NCBI RefSeq assembly: GCF_003710825.1
Contig: NZ_RHHQ01000011.1
Location: 1 to 64,000, forward strand
DNA length: 64,000 nt
Source: Brevibacillus fluminis
GTDB taxonomy: Bacteria; Bacillota; Bacilli; Brevibacillales; Brevibacillaceae
Direction: 5' to 3'
The stretch's first letter is position 1; every line of letters begins with the position of its first letter. Below, piece after piece: positions 21,726 to 31,152 of this stretch. The notes beneath the pieces are model-generated. The model had not been told where the DNA came from. It searched no databases and was given only the letters and a program-made list of their open reading frames with translations. The position numbers were made by a program, and so were the translations under genes.

Positions 21726-22561
21726 TATGATCTTCCGCTGGCCGCCAATTCGAGTACCTGTGCTTGCTGTGGGCGCCGCCCTTTACCGTAGGGGATGCAC
21801 ATCGGCGATCCGTAAAGCGGGTCATGGGTGATCTGGCATTCCATATGGAAGACGTCGCGCACGAGCTGCTCGGTGATGATTTCCTCGGGCCTGCCTTGCG
21901 CATAAATCGTCCGGTCGTTGACGGCGACGATATGATGGGCGTAGCGGCATGCCAGATTGAGATCATGCAGCACCATTACGATGGTGCGCTGTTCTTTTTC
22001 ATTCAGTTCAAACAAAAGATCGAGAATCTCAATTTGCTGCGCGAGGTCGAGATAGGTCGTCGGTTCATCCAGCAGGATCGTTTCCGTGCCTTGGGCGAGT
22101 GTCATGGCGATCCAGGCGCGCTGACGCTGGCCGCCGGAGAGCGAATCGACAGGACGCTCCGCCAAATCGGTAAGATTAGTTGCATGCAGCGCCTCCATGA
22201 CCATTCGTTCATCTTCCTCTGACCATTGGGACAGCCAGCTTTGATACGGATAGCGCCCTTGCTTGACCAGCTGGAGAATCGTGAGTCCTTCCGGAGCGAC
22301 AGGTCCTTGAGGCAGGATGGCGAGCCGCTTGGCAACCGCTTTGGTTTGCCATTGGTCAATGGCTTTCCCATCCAGCAGAATCGAGCCCGACTTTGGCTTC
22401 AGCAAGCGGGCGAGCGAGCGGAGCAGCGTCGATTTCCCGCAGCCGTTTTTTCCGATGAATACGCTGATCTGACCTTGCGGGATATGCAGGTCGAGATTTT
22501 CGATGATTGGCTTCTCGCCATAGGTTAGCGTAAGTTGCTTCGTTTCCAAAGAAGTTGCCAT
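21725..22561 (-). CDS. iron-siderophore ABC transporter ATP-binding protein
   Basis: 278-residue FecE/FhuC-type ATPase. Walker A GKNGCGKST (about residue 38), signature LSGGQRQRAW, Walker B ETILLDEPTTYLD and the switch His in VLHDLNLA. ATG 22561 (MATSLETKQ) is preceded on the minus strand by GGGAGGT; the upstream-open frame lacks a signal. It powers the two permeases encoded just before it in the Fur-controlled operon. The siderophore type cannot be told. Confidence 0.93.
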   Translation of the reverse strand: MATSLETKQLTLTYGEKPIIENLDLHIPQGQISVFIGKNGCGKSTLLRSLARLLKPKSGSILLDGKAIDQWQTKAVAKRLAILPQGPVAPEGLTILQLVKQGRYPYQSWLSQWSEEDERMVMEALHATNLTDLAERPVDSLSGGQRQRAWIAMTLAQGTETILLDEPTTYLDLAQQIEILDLLFELNEKEQRTIVMVLHDLNLACRYAHHIVAVNDRTIYAQGRPEEIITEQLVRDVFHMECQITHDPLYGSPMCIPYGKGRRPQQAQVLELAASGRS

Positions 22562-22598
22562 CAGGGGACCTCCCTTTACATATGTTGTCCGTGTGTGG

Positions 22599-23633
22599 TC
22601 AGCTGTTTTTGTAGAGCAAGTAAATAAAGAACGGTGCCCCGATGGCAGACGTGATCGCGCCAACCGGCACATCGATGGGGGAAAAGGCAACGCGTCCGAT
22701 CAGATCGGCGCTGGTGACGATAAAGGCACCAACAACTGCCGAAACAGGGAGCATCGTTTCAAAAGACGGCCCCACCAATTGCTTGGCGATGTGCGGCGCG
22801 AGCAGGGCGACGAATCCGATTGCGCCGCCGATCCCGACGGCTGCTCCGCTCAAGCCGACACACATGAGAATCAGAACGAATTGCTGGCGCTGGACAGCAC
22901 TGCCGATTCCTGCCGCAATGCTTTCGCCCATTTGTAGGGCGTTCATGTTGCGGGCAAACACCATGCTGAGGCCTAGCAGAACCACGGTCCATGGCAGCAG
23001 CATGATGACGTCCGTCCACTGTGTGCCATATAAGCTTCCGGTCAGCCACGTCATCGCTTTGGCTGTCAAATAAATGGGCGCTTTGACGATCAGCGTGGTC
23101 GTAAGGGCAGCCATGATCGCTTTGATCCCGATTCCGATCAAGACCAGGCGCATCGGGGTGACCCCGTTTTTCCACGCCAATCCGTACAAGATCGCCGAGA
23201 CGACAGCAGAGCCCAGAAACGCCGCGAACGGCAGGAACTGGATGCTCATCGTTTCAAATAAAGTGAGAAAGGCAACCGCGGCAACCGAGGCACCGCCGGT
23301 AATGCCGAGAATGTCCGGGGAGGCGAGCGGGTTGCGCGCCACGCCTTGCATAATCGCCCCTGCCGCGCCCAATGAGAGACCGACTAAAAGGGCGCAGATA
23401 ATGCGCGGGAGACGGAACGTCTGAATGACTAGCACTTGATCTTCCGTGCCTGAGCCGAGCAAAACTTTTAGCACCTCAATAGGGGAGTAATTGGTCTCTC
23501 CCATTCCTGTGCTGACGACAGCGACTGCAATTGTAGCCACGATGAGCGCAATGGCAGCAATCACGCCGCGCTTTGGCAGCAATTGCGAGGTCGGGCCGAT
23601 TCGCATGGCCCAAAAACGATTGAATCCACTCAT
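22599..23633 (-). CDS. iron-siderophore ABC transporter permease (second)
   Basis: 344-residue FecCD-family permease with about nine or ten membrane segments. Family motifs include GLSLGAAGAIMQGVARNPLASPDILG and GAIGFVALLAPHIAKQLVG near the C terminus. It starts within the stop codon of the first permease gene (ATGA overlap), so the pair is translationally coupled. It pairs with the upstream permease to form the membrane channel for ferric siderophores. Confidence 0.93.
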   Translation of the reverse strand: MSGFNRFWAMRIGPTSQLLPKRGVIAAIALIVATIAVAVVSTGMGETNYSPIEVLKVLLGSGTEDQVLVIQTFRLPRIICALLVGLSLGAAGAIMQGVARNPLASPDILGITGGASVAAVAFLTLFETMSIQFLPFAAFLGSAVVSAILYGLAWKNGVTPMRLVLIGIGIKAIMAALTTTLIVKAPIYLTAKAMTWLTGSLYGTQWTDVIMLLPWTVVLLGLSMVFARNMNALQMGESIAAGIGSAVQRQQFVLILMCVGLSGAAVGIGGAIGFVALLAPHIAKQLVGPSFETMLPVSAVVGAFIVTSADLIGRVAFSPIDVPVGAITSAIGAPFFIYLLYKNS

Positions 23634-24640
23634 CCTTTCGCCAGCCCCTTTCTTGCCACGTAGACAAAGCCAGGAGCACCAATGAGGGCGGTCATGACGC
23701 CAATCGGCATTTCGTTCGGGAATGCCACGAACCGGGCGGCGATATCAGCGGCAAGCAGCAAGATCGCGCCGAGCATGCCGCTGTATAGCACGACCCAACG
23801 GGTGTCGATGCCGACGAAAAACCGCGACAGGTGCGGCGTTACGAGACCGACAAATCCAATTGGGCCAGCTACTGCGACGGAACAGCCACTTAGCATGACC
23901 ACGATCAGACCGCTCACAATTTTGACCCAAAGCGTGCGCTGCCCCAGCCCTTTTGCCACATCCTCGCCCATCATGAGCGTGTGCAGCGGTTTGGCGACCA
24001 GAAGTGCTGCAATCCAAGCAGCCGCCATATAAGGCAGTACATTCGTCAAATACACTAGCTTGCGGCCGGCAACAGAACCGGAAATCCAAAACAGTATCTG
24101 ATCAAGCGTCTGTTCGTTAATGGTCAAAATGCCGTGTGTGATAGAAGAAAACAGCGCCGTAATCGCTGCCCCCGACAAAGCCAGCTTCACTGGAGTGATG
24201 CCTTCGCGCCCGGCTGAACCAAGCAGGTATGCCAGCACACCGCTTATAGCAGCCCCAGCAAAAGCGAGCCAGGTGAACTGGGAAAGCGATTGAACAGAAA
24301 AATAGGTGACGGCGAGCACGATCGCAAGCGCTGCGCCGGAGTTAAGTCCAAAAATTTCAACATCCGCCAAAGGGTTCCGGGTTAAAGCCTGCAGCAATGC
24401 ACCCGCCATTCCCAGGCAAAGGCCGACTGCAGCCGCAATCAGAGCGCGCGGGACACGGACCTCTTTAATGACGATATGCTCGTTGGAGCCGTCAAAATGG
24501 GTGTACGCATCGACTGCTGTATGCCAGCTTGTGTCGATGACGCCAAAAATGACGCTTGCATACATCAGGCACAAGATAAGGACTGCTCCCAATCCCAGAC
24601 CCAGCCATTTCATGAAGTGATTAGAGAGAAGAGCATTCAT
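23630..24640 (-). CDS. iron-siderophore ABC transporter permease (first)
   Basis: 336-residue FecCD-family permease with about nine membrane segments and the motifs LCLGMAGALLQALTRNPLADVEIFG and GPIGFVGLVTPHLSRFFVG. ATG 24640 follows AGAAGG. First gene of the minus-strand uptake operon, driven by the promoter in the divergent region with the binding-protein gene. Confidence 0.93.
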   Translation of the reverse strand: MNALLSNHFMKWLGLGLGAVLILCLMYASVIFGVIDTSWHTAVDAYTHFDGSNEHIVIKEVRVPRALIAAAVGLCLGMAGALLQALTRNPLADVEIFGLNSGAALAIVLAVTYFSVQSLSQFTWLAFAGAAISGVLAYLLGSAGREGITPVKLALSGAAITALFSSITHGILTINEQTLDQILFWISGSVAGRKLVYLTNVLPYMAAAWIAALLVAKPLHTLMMGEDVAKGLGQRTLWVKIVSGLIVVMLSGCSVAVAGPIGFVGLVTPHLSRFFVGIDTRWVVLYSGMLGAILLLAADIAARFVAFPNEMPIGVMTALIGAPGFVYVARKGLAKG

Positions 24641-24684
24641 TATGTAAAATCCTTCTTCCTTTATAGCCGATAATCTACTGTATT

Positions 24685-24713
24685 AGTGTAGGGTTGGGCG
24701 AATGGTTTGTCAA
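24685..24713 (-). promoter_or_regulatory. sigma-A promoter of the siderophore permease operon
   Basis: Minus-strand TTGACA (24713-24708), 17-bp spacer, TACACT (24690-24685). A Fur-box-like sequence lies immediately upstream of the -35. Confidence 0.7.
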
Positions 24714-24719
24714 TGATTT

Positions 24720-24734
24720 TGAGACTCATTATCA
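24720..24734. promoter_or_regulatory. Fur box between divergent promoters
   Basis: TGAGACT-C-ATTATCA fits the 7-1-7 Fur consensus (TGATAAT-N-ATTATCA), with the right half perfect. It sits between the two divergent -35 elements. Confidence 0.65.
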
Positions 24735-24742
24735 TTTAAGTA

Positions 24743-24771
24743 TTGACGTACTTAACAAATGCATGTACGAT
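24743..24771 (+). promoter_or_regulatory. sigma-A promoter of the siderophore-binding protein gene
   Basis: TTGACG (24743-24748), 17-bp spacer, TACGAT (24766-24771). Confidence 0.65.
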
Positions 24772-24785
24772 GATATCGATGCAAC

Positions 24786-24800
24786 TGATTGTAATTCTCA
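24786..24800. promoter_or_regulatory. second Fur-box-like site
   Basis: TGATTGT-A-ATTCTCA, three mismatches from the 7-1-7 consensus, just downstream of the expected transcription start, where binding would block the binding-protein gene. Confidence 0.5.
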
Positions 24801-24834
24801 TTCTCATTACCATCTTAAGGGGGAACTTATACAT

Positions 24835-25839
24835 ATGCTTTCGTTTAGCAAAAAGAAATCAACCGTTCTGGCATTGATGACCGCGGTTATGGTGATGCTG
24901 GCAGGCTGCGGAACCGGCAATCAAGCTGCAGCGCCTGACAAAAATGCCTCTCAAACAACCGAACAAACCCAAGGAAGCGCGGCACCATCCAGTGAAGAAT
25001 CGTACACGATCAAACACGCGATGGGCGAAACCACCATCAAGGGAACACCGAAACGAGTTGTTGTTTTGGCAACACAAGGGGTTGAAACCGTACTCGCTTT
25101 AGGTGTGAAGCCGGTAGGCGCAGTGTCTTCTTTCACCGGTAACGATTTTTATCCGCATGTAAAAGGCGAGCTGGAAGGCGTTAAAGTCGTAGGGACAGAA
25201 TCCCAACCGAACCTGGAAGCCATTGCTGCCTTGAAGCCTGACTTAATCCTAGGCCTGAAATTCCGCCAAGAGAAAATTTACTCGCAGCTTTCCGCGATCG
25301 CACCGACAGTATTTGCTGAGCAACCACGCGGTGACTGGAAAGAAAACTTCACCCTGTTTGCAGAAGCAATGAACAAAAAAGCAGAAGGCGAAAAAGTAAT
25401 TGCCGATTGGGATAAACGCGTTGCCGATTTCAAAGAAAAAGCAGGCGACAAGTTAAAAACGAAAGTGTCTCTCGTTCGCTTTATGCCAGGTAAAACCCGC
25501 ATTTACTACAAAGATACGTTCGCAGGCGTTATTTTGGAGCAGCTCGGCTTCGCTCGTCCGGATGCGCAAAACAAACCTGACTTTGCCGACGATGTAACGA
25601 AAGAACGCATTCCAGATATGGACGGCGACATCATGTTCTACTACGTGTATGAGACAGGCGATAACAAAGCAAGCGAGCTGGAAAAAGAATGGACGAATGA
25701 CCCGCTTTGGAAAAACCTGAATGTCGTGAAAAACAACAAAGTATTCAAAGTCGACGATGTGACATGGAACACGTCCGGTGGCGTGAAATCCGCCAACTTG
25801 ATGCTGGATGATCTCGAGAAGTTCTTTTTGACAAAATAA
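24835..25839 (+). CDS. iron-siderophore ABC transporter substrate-binding lipoprotein
   Basis: 334-residue exported lipoprotein. The signal peptide ends in lipobox LAGCG (Cys about residue 24), followed by a Gln/Ser/Thr-rich linker and a FecB/FhuD-type periplasmic-binding fold (KRVVVLATQGVETVLALGVKPVG near residue 72). It captures ferric siderophore outside the membrane for the divergently encoded FecCD/FecE-type transporter. ATG 24835 follows AAGGGGG. Two Fur-like boxes in the shared upstream region predict iron repression. Confidence 0.92.
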   Translation: MLSFSKKKSTVLALMTAVMVMLAGCGTGNQAAAPDKNASQTTEQTQGSAAPSSEESYTIKHAMGETTIKGTPKRVVVLATQGVETVLALGVKPVGAVSSFTGNDFYPHVKGELEGVKVVGTESQPNLEAIAALKPDLILGLKFRQEKIYSQLSAIAPTVFAEQPRGDWKENFTLFAEAMNKKAEGEKVIADWDKRVADFKEKAGDKLKTKVSLVRFMPGKTRIYYKDTFAGVILEQLGFARPDAQNKPDFADDVTKERIPDMDGDIMFYYVYETGDNKASELEKEWTNDPLWKNLNVVKNNKVFKVDDVTWNTSGGVKSANLMLDDLEKFFLTK

Positions 25840-25849
25840 TGCAGTACTG

Positions 25850-25880
25850 GGACGGAAGTGAAATGCTTCCGTCTTTTTTA
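25850..25880 (+). terminator. terminator of the binding-protein gene
   Basis: Stem GACGGAAG/CTTCCGTC with T7. Confidence 0.9.
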
Positions 25881-25956
25881 TATTGCTGAAAAAGTTCAAT
25901 CCTGTTACTATTTTGGAACAGCAACATATGATCGGTTAAAGGGCTGCGCGAATTAG

Positions 25957-25990
25957 AAAAAGCCCCGAGAGCAATTGTGCTCTAGGGGCC
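25957..25990 (-). terminator. terminator of the cytochrome c gene
   Basis: On the minus strand, stem GCCCC..GAGC/GCTC..GGGGC (two arms with a mismatch) followed by T5. Confidence 0.85.
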
Positions 25991-26016
25991 TGTCCGTGCC
26001 GATTCATCAAGGCTTC

Positions 26017-26415
26017 TTATTTTTTCGCTGCAAGCCATTCAGCAACGGCTTTGATTTCATCCGCTTTTTTCAGCATTCCAGGAGGCATGCCGCCGCGACC
26101 GTTCTTGATGATGTTTTCGATTTCTTTTGCATCATGCTTGCTACCAACCTTGGTCAAGTTCGGTCCCGCGATACCTTCGAGGTTTTGCCCATGACAAGCG
26201 GCGCAAGTTGATTTAAATACAGCCTCCGCGTCAACTTTGGATGGTGCGGTTGCTCCACCAGTAGCTTGTTCTTCGTGCTTCGGAGGGAAATAAATAGATC
26301 CTACAAGAGCGATAATGAACACGAGAAACAAGATACCAAACGAAGTAGAAAAGGCCCTTGCGGAGTCGACAATGTCGTTTTGATTCATATCTTTCTTGAA
26401 GTTAGAACCAGCCAT
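26017..26415 (-). CDS. membrane-anchored c-type cytochrome
   Basis: 132-residue protein with one uncleaved N-terminal membrane segment (about residues 24-43, [17 protein letters not shown]), a short Ala/Thr linker and a cytochrome c domain outside the membrane. Heme attachment is at CAACH (about residue 71), with a Met ligand in GGMPPGM (about 110). It resembles CccA/CccB-type carriers that link the bc complex to caa3 oxidase. AGGAGGT precedes ATG 26415. Monocistronic. Confidence 0.9.
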   Translation of the reverse strand: MAGSNFKKDMNQNDIVDSARAFSTSFGILFLVFIIALVGSIYFPPKHEEQATGGATAPSKVDAEAVFKSTCAACHGQNLEGIAGPNLTKVGSKHDAKEIENIIKNGRGGMPPGMLKKADEIKAVAEWLAAKK

Positions 26416-26457
26416 GAAACAAAGACCTCCTAGTCAATTGTAGAGATACTACATGCA

Positions 26458-26486
26458 ATTTTACGGCAAAATGTTGACGGTTGCAA
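26458..26486 (-). promoter_or_regulatory. sigma-A promoter of the cytochrome c gene
   Basis: Minus-strand TTGCAA (26486-26481), 17-bp spacer, TAAAAT (26463-26458). Confidence 0.65.
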
Positions 26487-26543
26487 GGCGAGTGAAAAAC
26501 AGACAAAGAAAGTACACATTTCCAGTTGCAATTGCTGTGCTTC

Positions 26544-26572
26544 TTGAAGACTGGGACGAATTATGTTACATT
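26544..26572 (+). promoter_or_regulatory. sigma-A promoter of secG
   Basis: TTGAAG (26544-26549), 17-bp spacer, TACATT (26567-26572). Confidence 0.6.
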
Positions 26573-26616
26573 GATATCAGTATGTGCTCGTATCATAAGT
26601 ATGAGGTGAACAAATA

Positions 26617-26856
26617 ATGGCTTTGGCTGCGAAAATTCTGCTTGTTATTGCCGCTATCGGCTTAATTGCTGTTGTTCTTTTACAATCCGGAAAAAGTGCT
26701 GGCTTGGCCGGTTCCATCGGCGGCGGTGCCGAAATGATGATGGGGAAACAAAAAGCACGCGGTATCGATGCAGTGCTTGGCAAGTTGACCGTTGTGTTTG
26801 CCGTTGTGTTTATGGTATCCACTATTTTGCTTGGTTATTTCTTGAAGGCTTCCTAA
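26617..26856 (+). CDS. secG: preprotein translocase subunit SecG
   Basis: 79-residue SecG with two membrane helices (about 5-20 and 56-76) joined by the conserved cytoplasmic loop LLQSGKSAGLAGSIGGGAE. Auxiliary subunit of the SecYEG channel. ATG 26617 follows GAGGTG. Standard place upstream of rnr-smpB-ssrA, although the esterase gene found here in B. subtilis is missing. Confidence 0.95.
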   Translation: MALAAKILLVIAAIGLIAVVLLQSGKSAGLAGSIGGGAEMMMGKQKARGIDAVLGKLTVVFAVVFMVSTILLGYFLKAS

Positions 26857-26881
26857 AAATAACCGATTCGTGAACGAAAAG

Positions 26882-26917
26882 AAGACAGCGAGGGCGTCCC
26901 TTGCTGTCTTTTTTTAT
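26882..26917 (+). terminator. terminator of secG
   Basis: Stem AAGACAGCGAGGG/CCCTTGCTGTCTT with a 3-nt loop and T7. Confidence 0.92.
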
Positions 26918-27065
26918 ACGTTGGGGCTGGAAACAAATTCCGACCAAAATACGTGCAGCTATGGCAAAGCCCATGTAGGTGTTTTCTTATGTTGCGGATT
27001 GCACATGAGCTGTTTTGCCCATACTATCAAGTAAGGAGAATGTTTTTAGACAGAGGAGAGGTTTA

Positions 27066-29528
27066 ATGAAAGAACAAGAAATATTGACGTTCATGCGTGA
27101 AGAGGCGTACCATCCGATGACGGTGCAGGAGCTGGAGCAAGCGTTCCAGATTTCGGGTGCAGCCGGGTTCAAGGAATTGATCAAAGCGCTGAACATGCTG
27201 GAGGACCGCGGGGAAATCATTCGCACCCGGGCCAATCGCTACGGCGTGCCGGAAAAGATGAACCTGATTCGCGGACGTTTGCAAAATCACCCTAAAGGTT
27301 TCGGATTTGTTATCCCGGAAACGCCGGGAGAAGCGGATATTTATGTGCATGCCAACGACATGAACGGTGCCATGCATAACGATATCGTCCTTGCACGGAT
27401 CGAGCGCCAAAGCAGCGGCGGTCAGCGTCTGGAAGGACAAATCGTCCGGATTGTCGAGCGGGGCGCGACCGAGCTGGTCGGTACGTTTTCCGATGAAGAA
27501 CACTATGCCTTCGTTATTCCTGACGACAAGCGGATCGGCAAAGATATTTTCATCCCCAAATCGGCGTACCACGGCGCTGCAGACGGCCACAAGGTTGTCG
27601 TTAAAATCGTTAATTATCCGGAAGGAAGGGCCAATCCTGAGGGAGAGGTTATTGAGATTCTCGGCCACAAAAACGACCCGGGCATCGATATCTTATCGAT
27701 TATCCGTAAGTACGGGCTGGCTGAAGTGTTTCCGGGCGACGTCATGGCGGAAGCGGAAGCCGCACCTGGCGAAATCAGCGAAAGCGAGCTAAAAGGCCGC
27801 CGCGACTTGCGCGACCGAATGATGGTTACCATCGATGGTGCAGATGCGAAAGACTTGGATGACGCGGTTTCGTTGGAAAAGCTGCCGAACGGTAACTATT
27901 TGCTGGGCGTGCACATCGCTGACGTTAGCTACTACGTCAAGGAAAATTCGGCACTGGATCATGAAGCGTACAGACGGGGGACCAGCGTGTATTTGGTCGA
28001 CCGCGTGATTCCGATGCTGCCGCACCGTTTATCCAACGGGATTTGCAGCTTGAATCCGAAGGTGGATCGATTGACGGTTTCCTGCGACATGGAGATGGAT
28101 CCGCAGGGCAACACAGTGAAGTATGACGTTTTCCTCAGTGTCATTCGCACAAATGAACGGATGACGTATGGCGATGTACGCAGCATTCTCGTCGACAAAG
28201 ACGAGGCGCTGATCGAAAAATACGCCGAGCTTGTGCCGATGTTCCAGCTTATGGAGGAGCTGTGCCTCAAGCTGCGCAACAAGCGGATGAGCCGAGGCGC
28301 GATCGATTTTGACTTCCGCGAAGCTAAAATTTATGTCGATGCGGAAGGGAAGCCGAGCGAGATCGGATTCCGCACTCGCTCCATTGCGGAGCAAATCATC
28401 GAGGAATTTATGCTGGCTGCGAACGAAACCGTTGCCGAGCATTTCCACTGGATGAAAAAGCCGTTCATCTATCGCGTCCACGAAGATCCAAAGGAAGAAA
28501 AGCTGATTGCTTTCATGGAATTCATCACGACCTTTGGCTATTCCGTTCGCGGCAAAGGCAACACCGTTCATCCGCGTGCACTCCAGCAGGTGTTGGAGGA
28601 AGTAAAAGGAACGCCGGAAGAAGTGATCATTAGCACCGTGCTGCTGCGTTCGATGAAGCAGGCACGCTATGATGCGGAAAGCCTCGGACACTTCGGCTTG
28701 GCAACCGACTTTTACACGCACTTCACTTCACCGATCCGCCGCTACCCTGACCTGATCGTCCATCGCCTGATTCGCGAATGGGTGGAACACGGCGTAATGA
28801 GCGGCAAACGCGAAGAGCAATGGGCGGAGCGCATGCCAGAAATCGCGGACCACACCTCCCGTCGCGAACGCGTCGCAGTGGATGCCGAGCGGGAAACGGA
28901 CGATCTGAAAAAAGCGGAATTCATGCTGGAGCACATCGGCGAAGAATTCGAAGGTGTTATTTCAGGGGTCACCTCGTTCGGGTTGTTCATTGAGCTGCCG
29001 AACACGATCGAAGGTCTGGTCCACGTCAGCTTTTTGACCGACGACTATTACCATTATCACGAAAAAGCATATGCTCTCGTCGGCGAACGTACCGGCAAGC
29101 AGTACCGCATCGGGGACGTGGTGGAAGTGCGCGTCGCGAATGTAAATGTGGAAGAGCGCGCCATCGATTTTGAAATCGTCGGAATGAAAAAAGCCAATAC
29201 GTTCCGCCATGAAGGAAAAGGCCGCGGAGCCAAGGTAATCGATGGCGGTGGCGGCAGAGGCGGACGCGGTGGCAAACGGGAAAAAGGCCGTCGCAAAGAT
29301 ATCGAACCCGCTGCAGCGAAGCGCAAACGCGCCAATGAACGTGGAGGCCGCAAGTCGGGCACAGGTGCGCAAGGTGCGGGTGTTGTTTCATTAAAAGGAA
29401 ATGGGGCCCAAGCGGCAGAGGGCGGCGAATCAGCGCAAAAGCCTAAGCAATTTTGGGAAGACCTCGTGAATGCGAAAAAGAAACGCAAAAACACCGTGGC
29501 CAAACCAGCCAAGCGCAAACGCAGGTAA
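27066..29528 (+). CDS. rnr: ribonuclease R
   Basis: 820-residue 3'-to-5' exoribonuclease. The order is an N-terminal winged-helix domain (1-60), cold-shock RNA-binding domains ([16 protein letters not shown] near 72), the RNB catalytic domain with Asp cluster [10 protein letters not shown] near 257 and RGAIDFDF, and an S1 domain ([15 protein letters not shown] near 627). A very basic tail from about 705 includes [12 protein letters not shown] and several KRKR blocks. It degrades structured RNA and works with tmRNA in clearing faulty mRNAs, consistent with its smpB and ssrA neighbours. ATG 27066 follows GAGGAGAGG. Confidence 0.96.
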   Translation: MKEQEILTFMREEAYHPMTVQELEQAFQISGAAGFKELIKALNMLEDRGEIIRTRANRYGVPEKMNLIRGRLQNHPKGFGFVIPETPGEADIYVHANDMNGAMHNDIVLARIERQSSGGQRLEGQIVRIVERGATELVGTFSDEEHYAFVIPDDKRIGKDIFIPKSAYHGAADGHKVVVKIVNYPEGRANPEGEVIEILGHKNDPGIDILSIIRKYGLAEVFPGDVMAEAEAAPGEISESELKGRRDLRDRMMVTIDGADAKDLDDAVSLEKLPNGNYLLGVHIADVSYYVKENSALDHEAYRRGTSVYLVDRVIPMLPHRLSNGICSLNPKVDRLTVSCDMEMDPQGNTVKYDVFLSVIRTNERMTYGDVRSILVDKDEALIEKYAELVPMFQLMEELCLKLRNKRMSRGAIDFDFREAKIYVDAEGKPSEIGFRTRSIAEQIIEEFMLAANETVAEHFHWMKKPFIYRVHEDPKEEKLIAFMEFITTFGYSVRGKGNTVHPRALQQVLEEVKGTPEEVIISTVLLRSMKQARYDAESLGHFGLATDFYTHFTSPIRRYPDLIVHRLIREWVEHGVMSGKREEQWAERMPEIADHTSRRERVAVDAERETDDLKKAEFMLEHIGEEFEGVISGVTSFGLFIELPNTIEGLVHVSFLTDDYYHYHEKAYALVGERTGKQYRIGDVVEVRVANVNVEERAIDFEIVGMKKANTFRHEGKGRGAKVIDGGGGRGGRGGKREKGRRKDIEPAAAKRKRANERGGRKSGTGAQGAGVVSLKGNGAQAAEGGESAQKPKQFWEDLVNAKKKRKNTVAKPAKRKRR

Positions 29529-29542
29529 TATATAATAAGGAA

Positions 29543-29576
29543 GGAAAGGGGAGGCGCGAGTCGGACTCCCCTTTCC
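29543..29576 (+). terminator. hairpin between rnr and smpB
   Basis: Perfect 11-bp stem GGAAAGGGGAG/CTCCCCTTTCC. No long T run follows, so it may slow or process the transcript rather than end it. Confidence 0.5.
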
Positions 29577-29600
29577 GGGTTCTTCTGATGTAGGGAGCTA

Positions 29601-29629
29601 TTGCCCGATGGTGCAGTTTGTGCTAAACT
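29601..29629 (+). promoter_or_regulatory. sigma-A promoter of smpB
   Basis: TTGCCC (29601-29606), 17-bp spacer, TAAACT (29624-29629). Confidence 0.55.
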
Positions 29630-29665
29630 AGCATTTACCAATCTAGCAAAACTGAGGTGATCCAC

Positions 29666-30133
29666 ATGTCTGGAAAAGGGACCAAAACGTTGGCGCAAAA
29701 CCGCAAAGCACGCCATGATTATCACATCGAGGACGTCTACGAAACCGGTATCGCTTTGACAGGCACGGAGATCAAGTCGGTGCGTGCTGGGCGCGTGCAG
29801 TTGAAGGACAGCTTTGCCCGCGTGGAAAACGGACAAGTGATGCTGCACAATATGCACATCAGCCCGTACGATCAGGGCAATCGCTTTAATCATGAACCGG
29901 AGCGGACGCGCAAGCTGTTGATGCATCGCCTGGAAATCCTCAAGCTGATCGGGCTTACCCGCGAGAAAGGCTACTCGCTTGTGCCGCTGAGCATTTATTT
30001 AAAAGGCGGCTGGGCCAAGGTGGAGCTGGGTCTGGCGAAAGGGAAGAAGAATTACGACAAGCGCGAGGATCTGAAGAAAAAGGATGCCATGCGCGAAGTC
30101 GAACGTGCGCTGCGGGATCGGCAGAAGGGATAA
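29666..30133 (+). CDS. smpB: SsrA-binding protein SmpB
   Basis: 155-residue tmRNA partner. The oligonucleotide-binding barrel begins [31 protein letters not shown] (about residues 11-37) and continues to [22 protein letters not shown]. The basic C-terminal tail ([19 protein letters not shown]) becomes helical in the ribosomal mRNA channel. ATG 29666 follows GAGGTG. Next gene is ssrA, as usual. Confidence 0.97.
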   Translation: MSGKGTKTLAQNRKARHDYHIEDVYETGIALTGTEIKSVRAGRVQLKDSFARVENGQVMLHNMHISPYDQGNRFNHEPERTRKLLMHRLEILKLIGLTREKGYSLVPLSIYLKGGWAKVELGLAKGKKNYDKREDLKKKDAMREVERALRDRQKG

Positions 30134-30197
30134 GGCAAGGCAGAAGGAGATGCTTTCCCTGGTTGGCACAATCTCCTGCTGTTGGCGTAAACTCCCG

Positions 30198-30227
30198 TTG
30201 ATTCAAGGATGACGGAAGTGCTATAGT
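30198..30227 (+). promoter_or_regulatory. candidate promoter of ssrA
   Basis: TTGATT (30198-30203), 18-bp spacer, TATAGT (30222-30227). This would make a precursor with about a 160-nt 5' leader; a nearer promoter was not found. Confidence 0.4.
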
Positions 30228-30391
30228 TATTACACGAAGCGAAATACTTTTGGATTCGCTTCAAGGAAAGACTGACATCGGTAACGATGTACGCTGTACC
30301 ACCAACTCGTAGTGAAGCTTTGCCTACACCATGGTGCCGGGCTTGTCTGCTGAAATACGCAGCCATGTGCCGTTGCATACATGATGATCAT

Positions 30392-30746
30392 GGGGGCGTT
30401 CTGGATTCGACGGGGATGGTAGAGCATAAGAAGCGAGCCGGGGGGTTGCGGACCTCGTCATCAACGCAAACGCCATTAACTGGCAACAAACAACTTTCTC
30501 TCGCTGCTTAATAACCAGTGAGGCGCTACCACTCCATCGCCCATGTGGCGTGACTAGCGCTCAACTTTAGTGGGATACGCCGGAGACCTCCGCCTGGGGT
30601 CAAAGGAAGAAGATCAATCAGGCTAGGTTACGGGTCAGCGCGTCGCTCCGCGAATCCGTCGCCGAAATCTAAATGAGTGACTGCGCTCGGAGATGCTTAT
30701 GTATCGCTGTTTTCGGACGGGGGTTCGAATCCCCCCGCCTCCACCA
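30392..30746 (+). ncRNA. ssrA: transfer-messenger RNA
   Basis: 355-nt tmRNA. The tRNA-like ends pair as GGGGGCG (30392-30398) with CGCCTCC (30736-30742) through one G-T pair, and the encoded 3' end is ACCA. The T-arm GGGGGTTCGAATCCCCC is present. The message part reads GGC AAC AAA CAA CTT TCT CTC GCT GCT followed by TAATAA, giving the tag (A)GNKQLSLAA, where the first Ala comes from the charged tmRNA. The tag ends in LAA as ClpXP substrates do. The 3' end is also an island insertion site: it recurs at 50621, 50811 and 62669. Confidence 0.95.
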
Positions 30747-30754
30747 TACATATC
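30729..30754 (+). repeat. att-like site A (3' end of ssrA)
   Basis: 26-bp sequence from the tmRNA T-arm/acceptor through 8 bp past the CCA end. It is perfectly repeated at 50811-50836, 22 bp of it at 50621-50642 and 15 bp at 62669-62683. Presumed original attachment core. Confidence 0.75.
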
Positions 30755-30760
30755 AGTGAT

Positions 30761-30788
30761 GTCACCCGTAGAGGTGGCTTTTTTGTTT
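30761..30788 (+). terminator. terminator of ssrA
   Basis: Stem GTCACC/GGTGGC with a 6-nt loop, then T6. Confidence 0.75.
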
Positions 30789-31152
30789 TTATGGGGCAGG
30801 TTCGCTATTCATTGCGGTTTGGGAAGCTCGTTGCATTAATGATTGGTAATGCATTACCACCATTGTTCAGTCAAGTTCAGTCTGATCATATTAAAGACCA
30901 TTTACTGGAGAACATAAGCGCGAAACACAGTCGATTGGCGAATCATGCCACTCCTTTGAAGAGGTAAAGCAGTATATCCCTACAAATTGTGGATTTAAAC
31001 TGCCACGACCCGCCTCCACCTCCACCAAGTAAATTATTTACGTTAATCTAGTATGACATAATAAGCTGGCCAAGATGGCTGGCTTATTTTTGTATGTGCG
31101 CCCAGCACTCTAGGATGAGATCTCGAATGGTGAAGGCACAGTAGCCATTGGC
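30789..31152. other. gene-poor stretch just inside island 1
   Basis: No credible gene. An ORF read-through from the tmRNA (to 30967) has no start signal. A tmRNA-end-like fragment CCCGCCTCCACC occurs at 31009-31020, followed by TCCACCA, and may be a decayed extra att copy. A terminator-like hairpin follows at 31063-31095. Confidence 0.4.
31063..31095. terminator. hairpin with T run
   Basis: Arms AAGCTGGCCA and TGGCTGGCTT around AGA, followed by ATTTTT. It could end minus- or plus-strand transcripts entering from either side. Confidence 0.5.

Noticed and set aside
30677..30967. ORF from inside the tmRNA into the island edge
   Set aside because: It starts in the tmRNA body, has no binding site, and its translation resembles no family I know.
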